Positions 8,885-18,251 of a DNA stretch of 64,000 nt are shown piece after piece. The first letter of the stretch is position 1, and every line of letters begins with the position of its first letter. This stretch comes from Desulfobacteraceae bacterium (GTDB lineage: Bacteria > Desulfobacterota > Desulfobacteria > Desulfobacterales > JAABSP01): positions 1-64,000 of the forward strand of contig JAABSP010000014.1 in assembly GCA_011390345.1 (NCBI GenBank), in the 5' to 3' direction. The notes beneath the pieces were generated by a model. It saw nothing but the letters and a program-made list of their open reading frames with translations, was not told where the DNA came from and ran no database searches. The translations under genes were made by a program, and so were the position numbers.

Positions 8885-9979
8885 ATGCTTCAGGATATCG
8901 ACCTGCGGGAACTTGCGGAAATGGAGGGGCCGGAGCGTGCATTCGTGTCGGCCTATCTGACGGGACAGGAAGGGCTGCGGGCCGTCGAAGCCCGGGCCAA
9001 AAAGATTCGGGCCATGCTGAAAGAAGATTCGGACACGAAGACCCATTTCGAGGAGAGCTACAGACTCATCCGGAATCTGCTGGATGAGCACCCGCCTGAA
9101 GAGGGAAAGGGGATGTGCGTCTTTGCCTCGTATGTACTCGATTTTGTCAAGGGCCACCGCCTCTCCGTGGAAGTGCCCAATACCCTCTGCCTTGGGTCTT
9201 CGCCCTATGTCCGCCCCCTTGCCCGGCTGCAGGACACCTTTGAAAAATTCGCCCTGGTAGTCGCGGACAACAGTAATACCCGGATATATCTGGTCGCGGC
9301 ACAAAATATCGAACTGGAGGACCGGGTCAAGGGCGACATCAAAAACCGGGTGAAAAAGGGCGGCTGGTCCCAGAAACGGTACTCCCGCAGCAGAGAAAAC
9401 GAGCTGCACCACTATGCCGAAGAGGTGGCAGAGGCCCTGAAAGCGGTCGATGATCATGAATCCATAGACCATATCATCCTCCTCGGCACCGGCGAAACCA
9501 TCCGGGAGATCGAAAAGGAGCTGAGCGAAGCCCTTTTGGAAAAGGTGATCGGGAAGAAATCCGCGGATCTGGATGCAGAGGTCTCGGAGCTGCTGGAGAG
9601 TGCCTATGAACTCTTCTTCAAAGAGGAGCAGGAGGAGGAACAGCACCTGTGGGAGCGGATTCAGGATGCCTATCTATCGGAGCATCCGGCCGCGGTGGGC
9701 CCAGCAGATGTGCTGATGGCGCTGCTGAACGGCCGCGTGGAGAGCCTGCTGATCACAAAAGATGTGGAGATGGAAGGCAGCCGCTGCCGGGAGTGCCAAA
9801 ACGTCACGGCCGGCCTCCCCGATACCTGTCCCTACTGCAGCAAAACCGATCTGATCCCCATCGACCTGGTCAATGAGATGGTCCGGCAAGCCGAGATGAC
9901 GGATGCGGAGATCGATTTTACCGATCCGATTCCGGAACTGGAAGAGGTTGATGGTGTGGCCGCGCTTCTGCGGTATTGA
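8885..9979 (+). CDS. Bacterial archaeo-eukaryotic release factor (eRF1/Vms1)-like protein
   Basis: 364 residues with three parts. Residues 1-120 are an N-terminal alpha/beta domain. Residues 120-290 match the eRF1 middle-domain type and contain GGWSQKRYSR at 159-168, corresponding to the GGQ-like catalytic loop of release factors (a glutamine is kept at 163). A zinc ribbon follows, with Cys 301, 304, 315 and 318 (CREC and CPYC). Known relatives, including yeast Vms1 and mammalian ANKZF1, cleave peptidyl-tRNA on stalled ribosomes, so this protein could act in ribosome rescue or stress; that is inference. It starts at the ATG at 8885 after GGAAAGGAAAAGAG. It is a single gene with no translation gene nearby. 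Confidence 0.75.
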   Translation: MLQDIDLRELAEMEGPERAFVSAYLTGQEGLRAVEARAKKIRAMLKEDSDTKTHFEESYRLIRNLLDEHPPEEGKGMCVFASYVLDFVKGHRLSVEVPNTLCLGSSPYVRPLARLQDTFEKFALVVADNSNTRIYLVAAQNIELEDRVKGDIKNRVKKGGWSQKRYSRSRENELHHYAEEVAEALKAVDDHESIDHIILLGTGETIREIEKELSEALLEKVIGKKSADLDAEVSELLESAYELFFKEEQEEEQHLWERIQDAYLSEHPAAVGPADVLMALLNGRVESLLITKDVEMEGSRCRECQNVTAGLPDTCPYCSKTDLIPIDLVNEMVRQAEMTDAEIDFTDPIPELEEVDGVAALLRY

Positions 9980-10066
9980 CTCTTACGAATGCCCTCTTTC
10001 CGGTCATAGAAAGCAAATTCAGAATAAGACCGCAAAACCTTTGGCCGGTAAAAGAACCTACTCCTC

Positions 10067-10933
10067 TCAATACGCGGCCTTTCGAACGGCCAGAAACGCA
10101 TTTGCCGTAAAGATCAAAATCGTGCCGATCCATCCGTAGATCCCCAGCATCTCCTCATAGGCGATGACCGGGCCCAAGAGCGCGGCCATGAGGATTCTCG
10201 TGGAGGAGATGATCGAGCCCTCCACGGCCGTGACATAGCGGAATCCGTAGGTCAGCAGAAACTGGGCAGCAACACCGAAGCCGGCGCAGAGAAAGAGATA
10301 ATAGAATTCGGTTTTGTTGGGAATGTGGATCTTGTCCGGAAATAAGATGAAGATGATCAACGTGCCGATGCCGAACATATAATAGAGGATGGTTTCGGAA
10401 TCGTCATGCTGACGGGCCTGGCGCAGCAGCATAATGGCAAAGGCCGCGCTGAACCCCGATGCCAGCCCCCAGAGGTTGTTCAGGTTAATCTCCATCTTCC
10501 CGGGCGCGAGGATCAGAAAGACCCCGACCCAGGCTACCATAACGAACACAATGGTCACCAGGTCCCGCTGATTCTTAAAAAAGATCCAACTGAGAAGGGC
10601 GATGAAGAGAGGGTGGGTCATGTTCAGAATGTTGGCCTCGGCCACGGTGGTGACGGTGACAGCCTTGTAAAGGAAAAAGACGGCCAGGACGTTGGTGATG
10701 GTCCGGCCCATGATCAGCGGGAGCCGCCGGGGCTCCGGGCGCCTTCGCTCCACCAGCAGTACCGCGGCCACTGTCAGAAACCCGAGCAGATATCTTGAGA
10801 AAAGAAAAAAGGAAGGATGGATCTCCACATACGATTCGGACCATCGGATGGCGACTGCGGAAAGATAGATAAAGAATGCAGAGGCAAATATGGCAATATG
10901 CCCCAGCATGGATCTTCTTCTGGTATCGGACAT
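10067..10933 (-). CDS. EamA/DMT-family transporter
   Basis: 288 residues with about ten hydrophobic segments arranged as two EamA repeats, for example LGHIAIFASAFFIYLSAVAI at the start and GWIGTILIFTANAFLAV at the end. The conserved second-repeat pattern FGVAAQFLLTYGFRYV is visible. The family exports or imports small metabolites across the inner membrane; the substrate cannot be predicted. The ATG at 10933 has AGAGGAG upstream. It is a single gene facing left, with convergent and divergent neighbours of unrelated function. Confidence 0.88.
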   Translation of the reverse strand: MSDTRRRSMLGHIAIFASAFFIYLSAVAIRWSESYVEIHPSFFLFSRYLLGFLTVAAVLLVERRRPEPRRLPLIMGRTITNVLAVFFLYKAVTVTTVAEANILNMTHPLFIALLSWIFFKNQRDLVTIVFVMVAWVGVFLILAPGKMEINLNNLWGLASGFSAAFAIMLLRQARQHDDSETILYYMFGIGTLIIFILFPDKIHIPNKTEFYYLFLCAGFGVAAQFLLTYGFRYVTAVEGSIISSTRILMAALLGPVIAYEEMLGIYGWIGTILIFTANAFLAVRKAAY

Positions 10934-11043
10934 TGGATTTCTCCTCTCTCAATTCAACGATTGATCATGCTTTATTGTATGGAGAGGAAGAGAGAAATGT
11001 CAATAAATCAATGCTGTTCCATTATATTTCCAGACAGTTGGAA

Positions 11044-12483
11044 CTATATCGGATCTTCGGCATCGAAAAAATCGTAAATGTCCGGCTCCCGGGCTTCGAT
11101 CCCTTTCCGTTTGAGGATGTCGTAGTAGGTCATGATCCGCCGCACATACCGAACCGGCTCCGTGCCCCGGCAGTAGCCGTAGATCGCGTCGTTATAGAAC
11201 TCCTCCTTCATCAGCAGCGGCAGCATATCGGCCAGCACAGGCCACCGGTTCGGGTCCAGGTTTCGGTCCCGGGCCAGATTCCGGGCGTCCAGGATATGGC
11301 CCTGCCCGACGTTGTATGCGGCCAGCGCGATCAGAAGACGGTCATCTCCGGTGGCCTTGTCAAAGAAGTCGTAGAGCTTTTTGAGATGCCGTGTCCCGGC
11401 TGCGATGTTCTCTTCGGGATCGTAGAGATCGGCCACGCCATAGCTTCGGGCTGTCCGGCGGGTGAGCTGCATCAGGCCGTAGGCCCCGGCAGGGCTTTTG
11501 GCCCTCTCTTTGAAGTGGGACTCCTGATAGATCTGGGCCGCGATCAGGCGCCAGTCCATTTCATGCTGCTCTGCCATCTCTTTGATTATCGGCTCGTATT
11601 CGGGCAGACGGGTTTCGATCCGGTCATGAAACGCGGTCAGATCCATATCATCGAAATATTGGGTGTCTGAATAGTATCTCGTATAGATCTCCGTAAAGGT
11701 TCCGTCCTGCTTTGCCGATAGGAAAAAACGGTCTATCCGTTCCAGCAGCCGATAGGAACCCTTGTCCACAGCCCAGCCGATATGCTCCTTTGGGCCGATG
11801 GCCCCCCGGGCCTCGGCATCGGGATAGTAGCGCCGGTTGAGCATGGCCACGTTGCTGTCCGCGATGGTGACTTCGATCTCCTTTTCGGCCACCTGCCGGA
11901 TCAGCTCCTCCGTGGAGAGGTTCTCATGAAGGATAACTCGGATATCAAGCCCCCGGGCAACCATCATTTGGAGTCTCTGGGCATAGGTGGTTCCACGCCG
12001 GACATGGACTTCCCAACCCTCCAGATCCTCCGGGCCCATAATTTCGGAATTATCCCGGTGGACGATGATCTGCTGTTCGATGGCCAGATATCCGTCGCTG
12101 AAGCCCACCTCTTCTCTGCGCGACTTTGTGATTGTGAGACTGGCCGCGATGAAATCGCCTTTGCCCTCGAGAAGATCCGGGATCATCTCCTCCCAGTGGT
12201 GAGCCACTTCCACCTTCAGCTCCACCCCCAGATAATCGGCAAAGGCCCTGGCCAGATCATATTCAAATCCCATGGGCTCGTTCCGGTAGAGATAGTAGCA
12301 GTGCGCGTTGTTTCGGGTGATGACCCGAAGCTCTCCCCGGCGGAAGATCTCGTCGAGCACCGTCACCGGCTCCCGTTCATATCGGTAGAAAAGGATGAAT
12401 CCGATTGAAAAGAGAAGGACGATAAGGTAGAGCCTGCGCCGCTTCGGATCGGTCAGGGAATGTTTCAGGCTCGCAGGAGTCAA
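11044..12483 (-). CDS. mltF: Membrane-bound lytic murein transglycosylase F
   Basis: Cleaves the glycan strand of peptidoglycan, forming anhydromuramic ends. It begins with a basic region and one membrane anchor (LYLIVLLFSIGFILFY), followed by a solute-binding-like (SBP3) domain from about residue 50 to 275 and a C-terminal SLT lysozyme-like domain. The catalytic glutamate lies in YQESHF (about 320), then AGAYGLMQLT and the AAYNVGQGH motif. The start is uncertain. A TTG at 12483 has CGGAG about 10 bp upstream and slightly overlaps the stop of the preceding gene. A GTG at 12537 would add 18 residues and overlap that gene by 52 bp. It is likely translated with the duplicated small protein just upstream. 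Confidence 0.9.
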   Translation of the reverse strand: MTPASLKHSLTDPKRRRLYLIVLLFSIGFILFYRYEREPVTVLDEIFRRGELRVITRNNAHCYYLYRNEPMGFEYDLARAFADYLGVELKVEVAHHWEEMIPDLLEGKGDFIAASLTITKSRREEVGFSDGYLAIEQQIIVHRDNSEIMGPEDLEGWEVHVRRGTTYAQRLQMMVARGLDIRVILHENLSTEELIRQVAEKEIEVTIADSNVAMLNRRYYPDAEARGAIGPKEHIGWAVDKGSYRLLERIDRFFLSAKQDGTFTEIYTRYYSDTQYFDDMDLTAFHDRIETRLPEYEPIIKEMAEQHEMDWRLIAAQIYQESHFKERAKSPAGAYGLMQLTRRTARSYGVADLYDPEENIAAGTRHLKKLYDFFDKATGDDRLLIALAAYNVGQGHILDARNLARDRNLDPNRWPVLADMLPLLMKEEFYNDAIYGYCRGTEPVRYVRRIMTYYDILKRKGIEAREPDIYDFFDAEDPI

Positions 12484-12485
12484 AC

Positions 12486-12929
12486 CTAAAACGCTCCGAG
12501 CTGACAGGGTTTGATCCGGATGTTCAGGGTTTCGCACCCCCGGCCCACCGTCAGCTTAGGAAGATCCAGGGTCGAGGCGATCTCCCAGGCTTCGGCGCAG
12601 GAGATCCGGCCATCCTGCTGGGCATCGAGGATCTTCTTCTCGAGTTCAGGATCGAGATCTGCCCGATCTTCAAAGGGCTTTGCAATCTTCTTTTTCTCTC
12701 CGTACCCGAAGAGGCCGAGCTGGCATTTGACCAGCCGCAGGTTCATCAGATCCGCGGTTCTCCCCACGGCCCCCGGTTCGACCTGCAGATCTGCGGCCGC
12801 ATCAAATGCGACCGCACATGGAATCTCCCCGTTCTTCTGCCGCTTTGCCAGTTCTGCCTCGACGGCCGGATCGGCCGCGGCATCTGCGCCATGTTTTTCC
12901 GAAAATTTTTTTCCTCCGCCAGTTCCCAT
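12486..12929 (-). CDS. Small protein with an internal duplication, unknown function
   Basis: 147 residues built from two related halves. KRQKNGEIPCAVAFDAAADL...RTADLMNLRLVKCQLGLFG is echoed by DAQQDGRISCAEAWEIASTL...GRGCETLNIRIKPCQLGAF. Each half has one Cys early and a KCQLG/PCQLG motif at its end, so four cysteines are placed symmetrically. The fold may be a pair of small winged-helix or DNA-binding-like units, but I cannot name the family. The N-terminus (MGTGGGKKFSEKHG) is basic and flexible. The ATG at 12929 has an AAAAGGAGC site. It overlaps or abuts mltF, so it is probably the first gene of that unit. Confidence 0.65.
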   Translation of the reverse strand: MGTGGGKKFSEKHGADAAADPAVEAELAKRQKNGEIPCAVAFDAAADLQVEPGAVGRTADLMNLRLVKCQLGLFGYGEKKKIAKPFEDRADLDPELEKKILDAQQDGRISCAEAWEIASTLDLPKLTVGRGCETLNIRIKPCQLGAF

Positions 12930-13111
12930 CTATTGCTCCTTTTTCGATTCTGATGTAAGATAGTATTCCATCCAAAATGAACGGATGCACAATTCGGAAT
13001 GCCTCGATGAAAATGTTTACCGGATCACCTTAGCACACTATTTCTCTTGAATAAAGTCGAACGCTCTGTTACGAACGGGGAATGAATCGACTCTCTCCCC
13101 GAAAGACCGCT

Positions 13112-14203
13112 ATGTCCCAATCCATCGAACGCAAAAAGACAAGACAGATACAGGTTGGCAATATGAAGGTGGGCGGGTTTGCGCCCGTGTCGGTCCAGTC
13201 CATGACCAACACCTATACCCAGGATGTCGGGGCCACCGTGGCTCAGATCCGGCGGCTGAAGGGGGCCGGCTGCGAGATCATCCGGGTTGCGGTGCCAGAT
13301 ATGGAAGCGGCCGCGGCCATCGAAAAGATCAAGGCGCAGATCAACATCCCGCTGATTGCAGACATTCACTTCGACCACCGGCTGGCGGTGGCATCGGCTG
13401 AAGCCGGCGCGGACGGTCTTCGGATCAATCCGGGCAACATTGGCGGGCCCAAGCGGCTGGAAAGGGTGATTCGGGCCGCAGAAGACCGGAAAATCCCCAT
13501 CCGGGTGGGGGTCAACGCCGGGTCTCTGGAGAAGGAGATCCTGAAAAAGTATGACGGTAAGGCCACGCCGGAGGGGATGGTGGAGAGCGCGATGGGCCAT
13601 GTAGAGCGGCTGGAGGCCCTGGGCTTCGACCGGATCAAGATCTCCATCAAGGCATCGGACATCGACCGGACCCTTGGGGCCTACCGGCTCCTGTCGGAGA
13701 AGACCGACTATCCCCTCCACATCGGCGTCACCGAGGCCGGGGGGCTCTATTCGGGAATCGTGAAATCGGCCATCGGAATCGGCATGCTCCTTTCCGAGGG
13801 GATTGGGGATACTCTGCGGGTCTCACTGACCCGGGACCCGGTCGAGGAGGTTCGGGTCGGCTATGAGATCCTCAAATCCCTGAAGATCCGCCAGAGGGGG
13901 CCGGAGATCATCTCCTGTCCCACCTGCGGCCGGTGCAACATCGATCTCTTCACGGTTGCCGAGACCGTGGAAAAGGAGCTGATGACCTGCCTGACACCCA
14001 TTAAGATCGCGATCATGGGGTGTGTGGTCAACGGCCCCGGGGAGGCCAGGGAGGCCGATATCGGGATCGCCGGCGGAAATGGCATCGGCATCCTGTTCAA
14101 GAAGGGGGAGGTGGTGAAAAAGTTCCCCCAGGAGAGGCTCGTGGAGGTTCTGCTTCATGAGGTGCGGGAATATGAAAGCAACGAAAAAGGAAATGTGAAA
14201 TGA
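13112..14203 (+). CDS. ispG: 4-hydroxy-3-methylbut-2-enyl diphosphate synthase (flavodoxin/ferredoxin)
   Basis: Catalyses the reductive ring opening of MEcPP to HMBPP in the MEP isoprenoid pathway. The protein starts IERKKTRQIQVGNMKVGG and has the SVQSMTNTYTQD substrate loop. The [4Fe-4S] ligands are visible as CPTCGRC (about 263-269) and the later GCVVNGPGEA. Its length of 363 residues is the normal bacterial two-domain form. I prefer the ATG at 13112, where family similarity begins, over the ATG at 13082. The stop overlaps the proS start by 4 bp (ATGA), indicating translational coupling. Confidence 0.95.
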   Translation: MSQSIERKKTRQIQVGNMKVGGFAPVSVQSMTNTYTQDVGATVAQIRRLKGAGCEIIRVAVPDMEAAAAIEKIKAQINIPLIADIHFDHRLAVASAEAGADGLRINPGNIGGPKRLERVIRAAEDRKIPIRVGVNAGSLEKEILKKYDGKATPEGMVESAMGHVERLEALGFDRIKISIKASDIDRTLGAYRLLSEKTDYPLHIGVTEAGGLYSGIVKSAIGIGMLLSEGIGDTLRVSLTRDPVEEVRVGYEILKSLKIRQRGPEIISCPTCGRCNIDLFTVAETVEKELMTCLTPIKIAIMGCVVNGPGEAREADIGIAGGNGIGILFKKGEVVKKFPQERLVEVLLHEVREYESNEKGNVK

Positions 14204-15717
14204 CAAAAGAGAAGACCGCGATCTCGCCCACACGGGCCGAGGATTATTCGGAATGGTATCAACAGGTGGTAAAGGCCGCAGAAATGGCCGAACACTCCCC
14301 GGTGCGGGGCTGTATGGTGATCAAGCCCTGGGGATATGCGCTATGGGAGAACATCCAGCGGGAGCTGGACGATCTTTTCAAGGCCACAGGGGTGAGAAAC
14401 GCCTATTTCCCCCTCTTCATCCCCTTGAGCTTTCTCGAGAAGGAGGCCGAGCATGTTGAGGGGTTTGCCAAGGAGTGCGCGGTGGTGACTCATCACCGGC
14501 TGGAAAAGGGCCCGGATGGGGGACTGGTTCCGGCCGGAAAGCTGGCCGAGCCCCTGGTGGTAAGGCCTACGTCTGAGACCATCATCGGCGATGCCTTCTC
14601 CAAATGGGTCAGCTCCTACCGGGATCTGCCGCTTTTGATCAACCAGTGGGCCAACGTGGTCCGGTGGGAGATGCGGACCCGGATCTTTTTAAGGACCAGC
14701 GAGTTTCTCTGGCAGGAGGGGCATACTGCCCACGCGACAAGTGAGGAGGCGGTCGAGCGGACAAAGTTGATGCTCGATATCTATGCGGAGCTGGCGGAAA
14801 ACTATCTGGCCATGCCGGTGATAAAGGGGAGAAAATCTGCGGCCGAACGTTTCCCGGGCGCGGTGGACACCCTCTGCATCGAGGCTTTGATGCAGGATCG
14901 AAAGGCGCTGCAGGCCGGTACCTCCCATTTTCTGGGGCAGAATTTTGCCAAAGCCTCACAGATCCGGTTCCAGAGCGCACAGGAGACAGAGGAGTATGCC
15001 TGGACCACCTCCTGGGGCGCATCGACCCGGCTAATCGGGGGTCTGGTGATGACCCACGGGGATGATGACGGGATGGTGCTGCCGCCCAAGGTGGCCTCGG
15101 CCCATGTGGTTCTGCTGCCGATCTTCCGAAAGGAGGCGGAAAAGGGCCAGGTCATGGAATATACCCATAAACTGGCCAAGGAATTGCGGGGGAGCACCTA
15201 CAACGGCAGACCGGTCCGGGTGGAGATCGACGAGCGGCAGACCGGCGGGGCCCGGAACTGGGACTGGATTCGGAAGGGGATTCCGGTTCGGGCCGAGATC
15301 GGCCCCCGGGATATCGCGGAGGACTCCGTCTTCATGGGCCGGCGGGACAATAGCCCCAAGGAGAAGAAATCGGTCAAAAGAGAGGCCTTTGTCCGCGGGC
15401 TCGGCCAGACCCTGGACCAGATCCAGGACGCGCTCTTTCAGAAGGCCCTGGCCTATCGGAAGGAGATCACCTGTAATATCGATGCCAAGGAAGACTTCTA
15501 CGAGTTTTTCACCCCCAAAAATGCCGATCTTCCCGAGATCCACGGGGGCCTGGCCATGTCCCACTGGTGCGGCGAGGCCGCGTGCGAGGCCGGGATCAAG
15601 GAGGATCTGACCGTCACCATCCGGTGCATCCCCGCGGAAAACGAGATCATCGAAGGCCGCTGTATCTGCTGCGGGAAGGAGAGCCGGGAGCGGGTGGCCT
15701 TCTCGAAGGCATATTGA
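14200..15717 (+). CDS. proS: Prolyl-tRNA synthetase, archaeal/eukaryal-type
   Basis: Charges tRNA-Pro with proline. The 505-residue length and the start (SEWYQQVVKAAEMAEHSPVR) fit the archaeal/eukaryal-like ProRS class, which lacks the large editing insertion of E. coli-type ProRS. Class II motifs are seen as VRPTSETIIG (motif 2 region), WRWEMRTRIFLRTSEFLWQE-type sequence (VRWEMRTRIFLRTSEFLWQE) and WGASTRLIGGLVMTHGDDDG (motif 3). The C-terminal extension has a Cys cluster, CRCIC-like (GRCICCGKESRE), that probably binds zinc. It overlaps ispG by 4 bp and is followed within 18 bp by the rsh gene, forming a three-gene operon. Confidence 0.95.
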   Translation: MTKEKTAISPTRAEDYSEWYQQVVKAAEMAEHSPVRGCMVIKPWGYALWENIQRELDDLFKATGVRNAYFPLFIPLSFLEKEAEHVEGFAKECAVVTHHRLEKGPDGGLVPAGKLAEPLVVRPTSETIIGDAFSKWVSSYRDLPLLINQWANVVRWEMRTRIFLRTSEFLWQEGHTAHATSEEAVERTKLMLDIYAELAENYLAMPVIKGRKSAAERFPGAVDTLCIEALMQDRKALQAGTSHFLGQNFAKASQIRFQSAQETEEYAWTTSWGASTRLIGGLVMTHGDDDGMVLPPKVASAHVVLLPIFRKEAEKGQVMEYTHKLAKELRGSTYNGRPVRVEIDERQTGGARNWDWIRKGIPVRAEIGPRDIAEDSVFMGRRDNSPKEKKSVKREAFVRGLGQTLDQIQDALFQKALAYRKEITCNIDAKEDFYEFFTPKNADLPEIHGGLAMSHWCGEAACEAGIKEDLTVTIRCIPAENEIIEGRCICCGKESRERVAFSKAY

Positions 15718-15734
15718 TCGCGGTCAGGATCGGG

Positions 15735-17894
15735 ATGATACGGATAAACGACATCATCGATCGGATCCTGGAAAGCGATCCAGATATCGATACGGATCTG
15801 GTGGAGCGGGCCTATGTCTTTTCGGCCCGGGTCCACCACGGACAGATGCGCCTATCGGGAGAGCCCTACCTCTCCCACCCCTTGGAGGTGGCCGGGCTGC
15901 TGGCCGACATGAACCTCGACGTAGTAAGCATCGCGTCGGCCCTCCTCCACGATGTCATCGAAGACACCCATGCCACCGAAGAGGAGATCCGGGAGATGTT
16001 CGGCCCCGAAGTGCTCCACATCGTCAACGGCGTCACCAAGATCAGCAAGCTCACCTTTGACAACGCGCAGGTCCGCCAGGCCGAAAGCATCCGGAAGATG
16101 CTTCTGGCCATGGCCGATGACATCCGGGTGATCCTGATCAAGCTCGCTGACCGGATCCACAACATGCGGACATTGAAGTTCCACCGCAAGGAGTCGAAAA
16201 AGCGGCAGATCTCCCAGGAGACCCTGGATATCTATGCGCCGCTCGCCTCCCGCCTCGGTATCTACTGGATGAAAAAGGAGCTGGAGGATACGGCCTTTAT
16301 GTACCTGATGCCCGATGAGTATCGGCGGATCGAGCAGATGGTGGACAAGGACCGGCTGGAGCGGGAGCAGTATGTGGAGACCGTCAAAGAGCGGCTGGGG
16401 GAGGAGATGGCCGAGGCCGGGATCAAGTGCGAGGTGATGGGCCGCTACAAGCACTTCTACAGCATCTATCACAAGATGGTCTCCCAGAACCTGGACTTCG
16501 AAGACATCTACGACATCATCGCATTCCGGATCATCGTGGGGGAGAAGTACCAGTGCTATGAGGCCCTGGGGCATCTCCACGCGCTCTGGAAGCCCATCGA
16601 CATCAAGTTCAAAGATTATATCGGCCGGCCCAAGCCGAACATGTACCAGTCCCTCCACACCACCGTCATCGGCCCCTACGGGGAGCGGGTGGAGATCCAG
16701 ATCCGGACATTGGAGATGGACCAGGTGGCCAAGTCGGGCATCGCTGCCCACTGGGGGTACAAGGAGGGGCAGCGCCTGGATGAGAGCGTCTCAGAGCAGT
16801 TCGCCTGGATTCAGGAGCTGATCGAAAACCAGGAGATGGTCAAGGACCCGGAGGAGTTTCTGGAAAACGTCCGCATCGACCTCTTCCCGGACGAGGTATA
16901 CGTCTTCACGCCGCAAGGGGAGGTCAAGACCCTTTCCAAAGGCGCGACCCCGGTCGATTTTGCGTATATGATCCACACCGAGGTAGGGCATCAATGCACG
17001 GGCGCGAAGGTCAACGGCCGGATGGTCTCCCTCCGGTACGAGCTGCAGACCGGGGATGTGGTGGAGATCACCACCCAGAAGGGACACACCCCGAGCAAGG
17101 ACTGGCTCAAATTTGTCAAGACCGTCAAGGCCCGTTCCCGGATCCGCCAGTGGGTCAAGACCCAGGACAAGAACCGGAGTACGGCCCTGGGCCGGGAGAT
17201 GTGCGAAAAGGCCTTCCGGAAATACAAGCTCAATTTCAACACCATTCTCCGCTCCGAGGAGATGGACGGGGTGGTGGAGGGCTTCGGCTTCAAGACCGCA
17301 GAGGATCTCATCGCAAGCGTGGGATACGGCAAGATCACGCCGCTTCAAGTGGTGCGGAAGTTTCTGCGGGAGGAGGAGACCGAGGAGGATCAGCGGCCCG
17401 ACGACTCGATTTTAAACAAGCTCATGGGCCGGATGCGGAAGCGGAAGAAGCCGAGAACCGGCGTCTCCGTGAAGGGGATCGATGATATGCTCATCCGGTT
17501 CGGCAAATGCTGCCAGCCGGTTCCGGGGGACCCGATCATCGGCTACATCACCCGGGGGCACGGGGTGACGGTCCACCGGACCGGATGCGTCAATGCGTTG
17601 AAGATGAATCCGGATCGGCGGATCGATGTGGAGTGGAATACGGCAAGGGAGGAGACGTTTCCCGTGAAGATCCACATCCGGTCCTACGACCGGGTGGGAC
17701 TGCTTGCGGATCTCGCGGCCAACATCAGCAAGAGCGGTGCGAACATCCTCACCGCCAACAGCGAGATTCGGGGCAATCAAATGGTCGACAGCGTCTTCAC
17801 CCTTGCCGTCAAAAATACACAGCACCTCGAACAGGTGCTGGCCTCCATACGAAAGGTGCGGATGATTACCGAGGCGAGAAGGATCAATACCTGA
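15735..17894 (+). CDS. rsh: Bifunctional (p)ppGpp synthetase/hydrolase
   Basis: Makes and degrades the alarmone (p)ppGpp. It has 719 residues from the ATG at 15735; an upstream frame exists but overlaps proS. Domains in order: an HD hydrolase with HHGQMRLSGEPYLSHPLEV and SALLHDVIED (residues 30-80), a synthetase with RYKHFYSIYHKM, RPKPNMYQSLHT and EIQIRT (about 235-330), a TGS domain (VYVFTPQGEVKTLSKGATPV, about 385), a helical/zinc-finger region with FGKCCQPVPGDPI (about 580), and a C-terminal ACT domain (SYDRVGLLADLAANIS). Both catalytic centres look intact, so it is the SpoT/Rel bifunctional type. It is third in the ispG-proS-rsh unit. Confidence 0.94.
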   Translation: MIRINDIIDRILESDPDIDTDLVERAYVFSARVHHGQMRLSGEPYLSHPLEVAGLLADMNLDVVSIASALLHDVIEDTHATEEEIREMFGPEVLHIVNGVTKISKLTFDNAQVRQAESIRKMLLAMADDIRVILIKLADRIHNMRTLKFHRKESKKRQISQETLDIYAPLASRLGIYWMKKELEDTAFMYLMPDEYRRIEQMVDKDRLEREQYVETVKERLGEEMAEAGIKCEVMGRYKHFYSIYHKMVSQNLDFEDIYDIIAFRIIVGEKYQCYEALGHLHALWKPIDIKFKDYIGRPKPNMYQSLHTTVIGPYGERVEIQIRTLEMDQVAKSGIAAHWGYKEGQRLDESVSEQFAWIQELIENQEMVKDPEEFLENVRIDLFPDEVYVFTPQGEVKTLSKGATPVDFAYMIHTEVGHQCTGAKVNGRMVSLRYELQTGDVVEITTQKGHTPSKDWLKFVKTVKARSRIRQWVKTQDKNRSTALGREMCEKAFRKYKLNFNTILRSEEMDGVVEGFGFKTAEDLIASVGYGKITPLQVVRKFLREEETEEDQRPDDSILNKLMGRMRKRKKPRTGVSVKGIDDMLIRFGKCCQPVPGDPIIGYITRGHGVTVHRTGCVNALKMNPDRRIDVEWNTAREETFPVKIHIRSYDRVGLLADLAANISKSGANILTANSEIRGNQMVDSVFTLAVKNTQHLEQVLASIRKVRMITEARRINT

Positions 17895-17926
17895 TCCCGA
17901 AACCATCAGGACCGGATGCAATGCCG

Positions 17927-18118
17927 CTATGCGGCCTTGACCACCTTCCCCGACTTGATGCAGGTCGTGCAGACGAAGATCTTCTGCGTCCTGCCGTTTC
18001 GCAACGCCCGCACCCGCTGAAGGTTCGGCTTGAACCGGCGTTTGGTCACATTATGCGCGTGGCTCACATTATTCCCCACCATCGGTTTTTTCCCGCATAG
18101 CTCGCACTGTTTGGCCAT
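17927..18118 (-). CDS. rpmB: 50S ribosomal protein L28
   Basis: 63 residues ([20 protein letters not shown] at the start), a component of the large ribosomal subunit. It is the zinc-binding form, with CELC near the N-terminus and CTTC towards the end. The [11 protein letters not shown] stretch is the rRNA-binding core. The ATG at 18118 has AAAAGGAGAAG directly upstream; a longer frame starting at 18157 lacks family similarity. It converges on rsh with a 32-bp gap. Confidence 0.95.
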   Translation of the reverse strand: MAKQCELCGKKPMVGNNVSHAHNVTKRRFKPNLQRVRALRNGRTQKIFVCTTCIKSGKVVKAA

Positions 18119-18251
18119 GGTTCTTCTCCTTTTCCATCCCTGTCGTATAACAGTCAAAATCGAATAACAGTCAAATTATCAGAATAAAAACTGATTTTAT
18201 ACAACAGAAAGAGGCTGTTTGTAAAGCGGTTTTTAATGTTCACTCTGCTTT

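Noticed and set aside
15852-16751. 299-codon minus-strand frame opposite rsh.
   Set aside because: Antisense shadow of the rsh synthetase and hydrolase domains.
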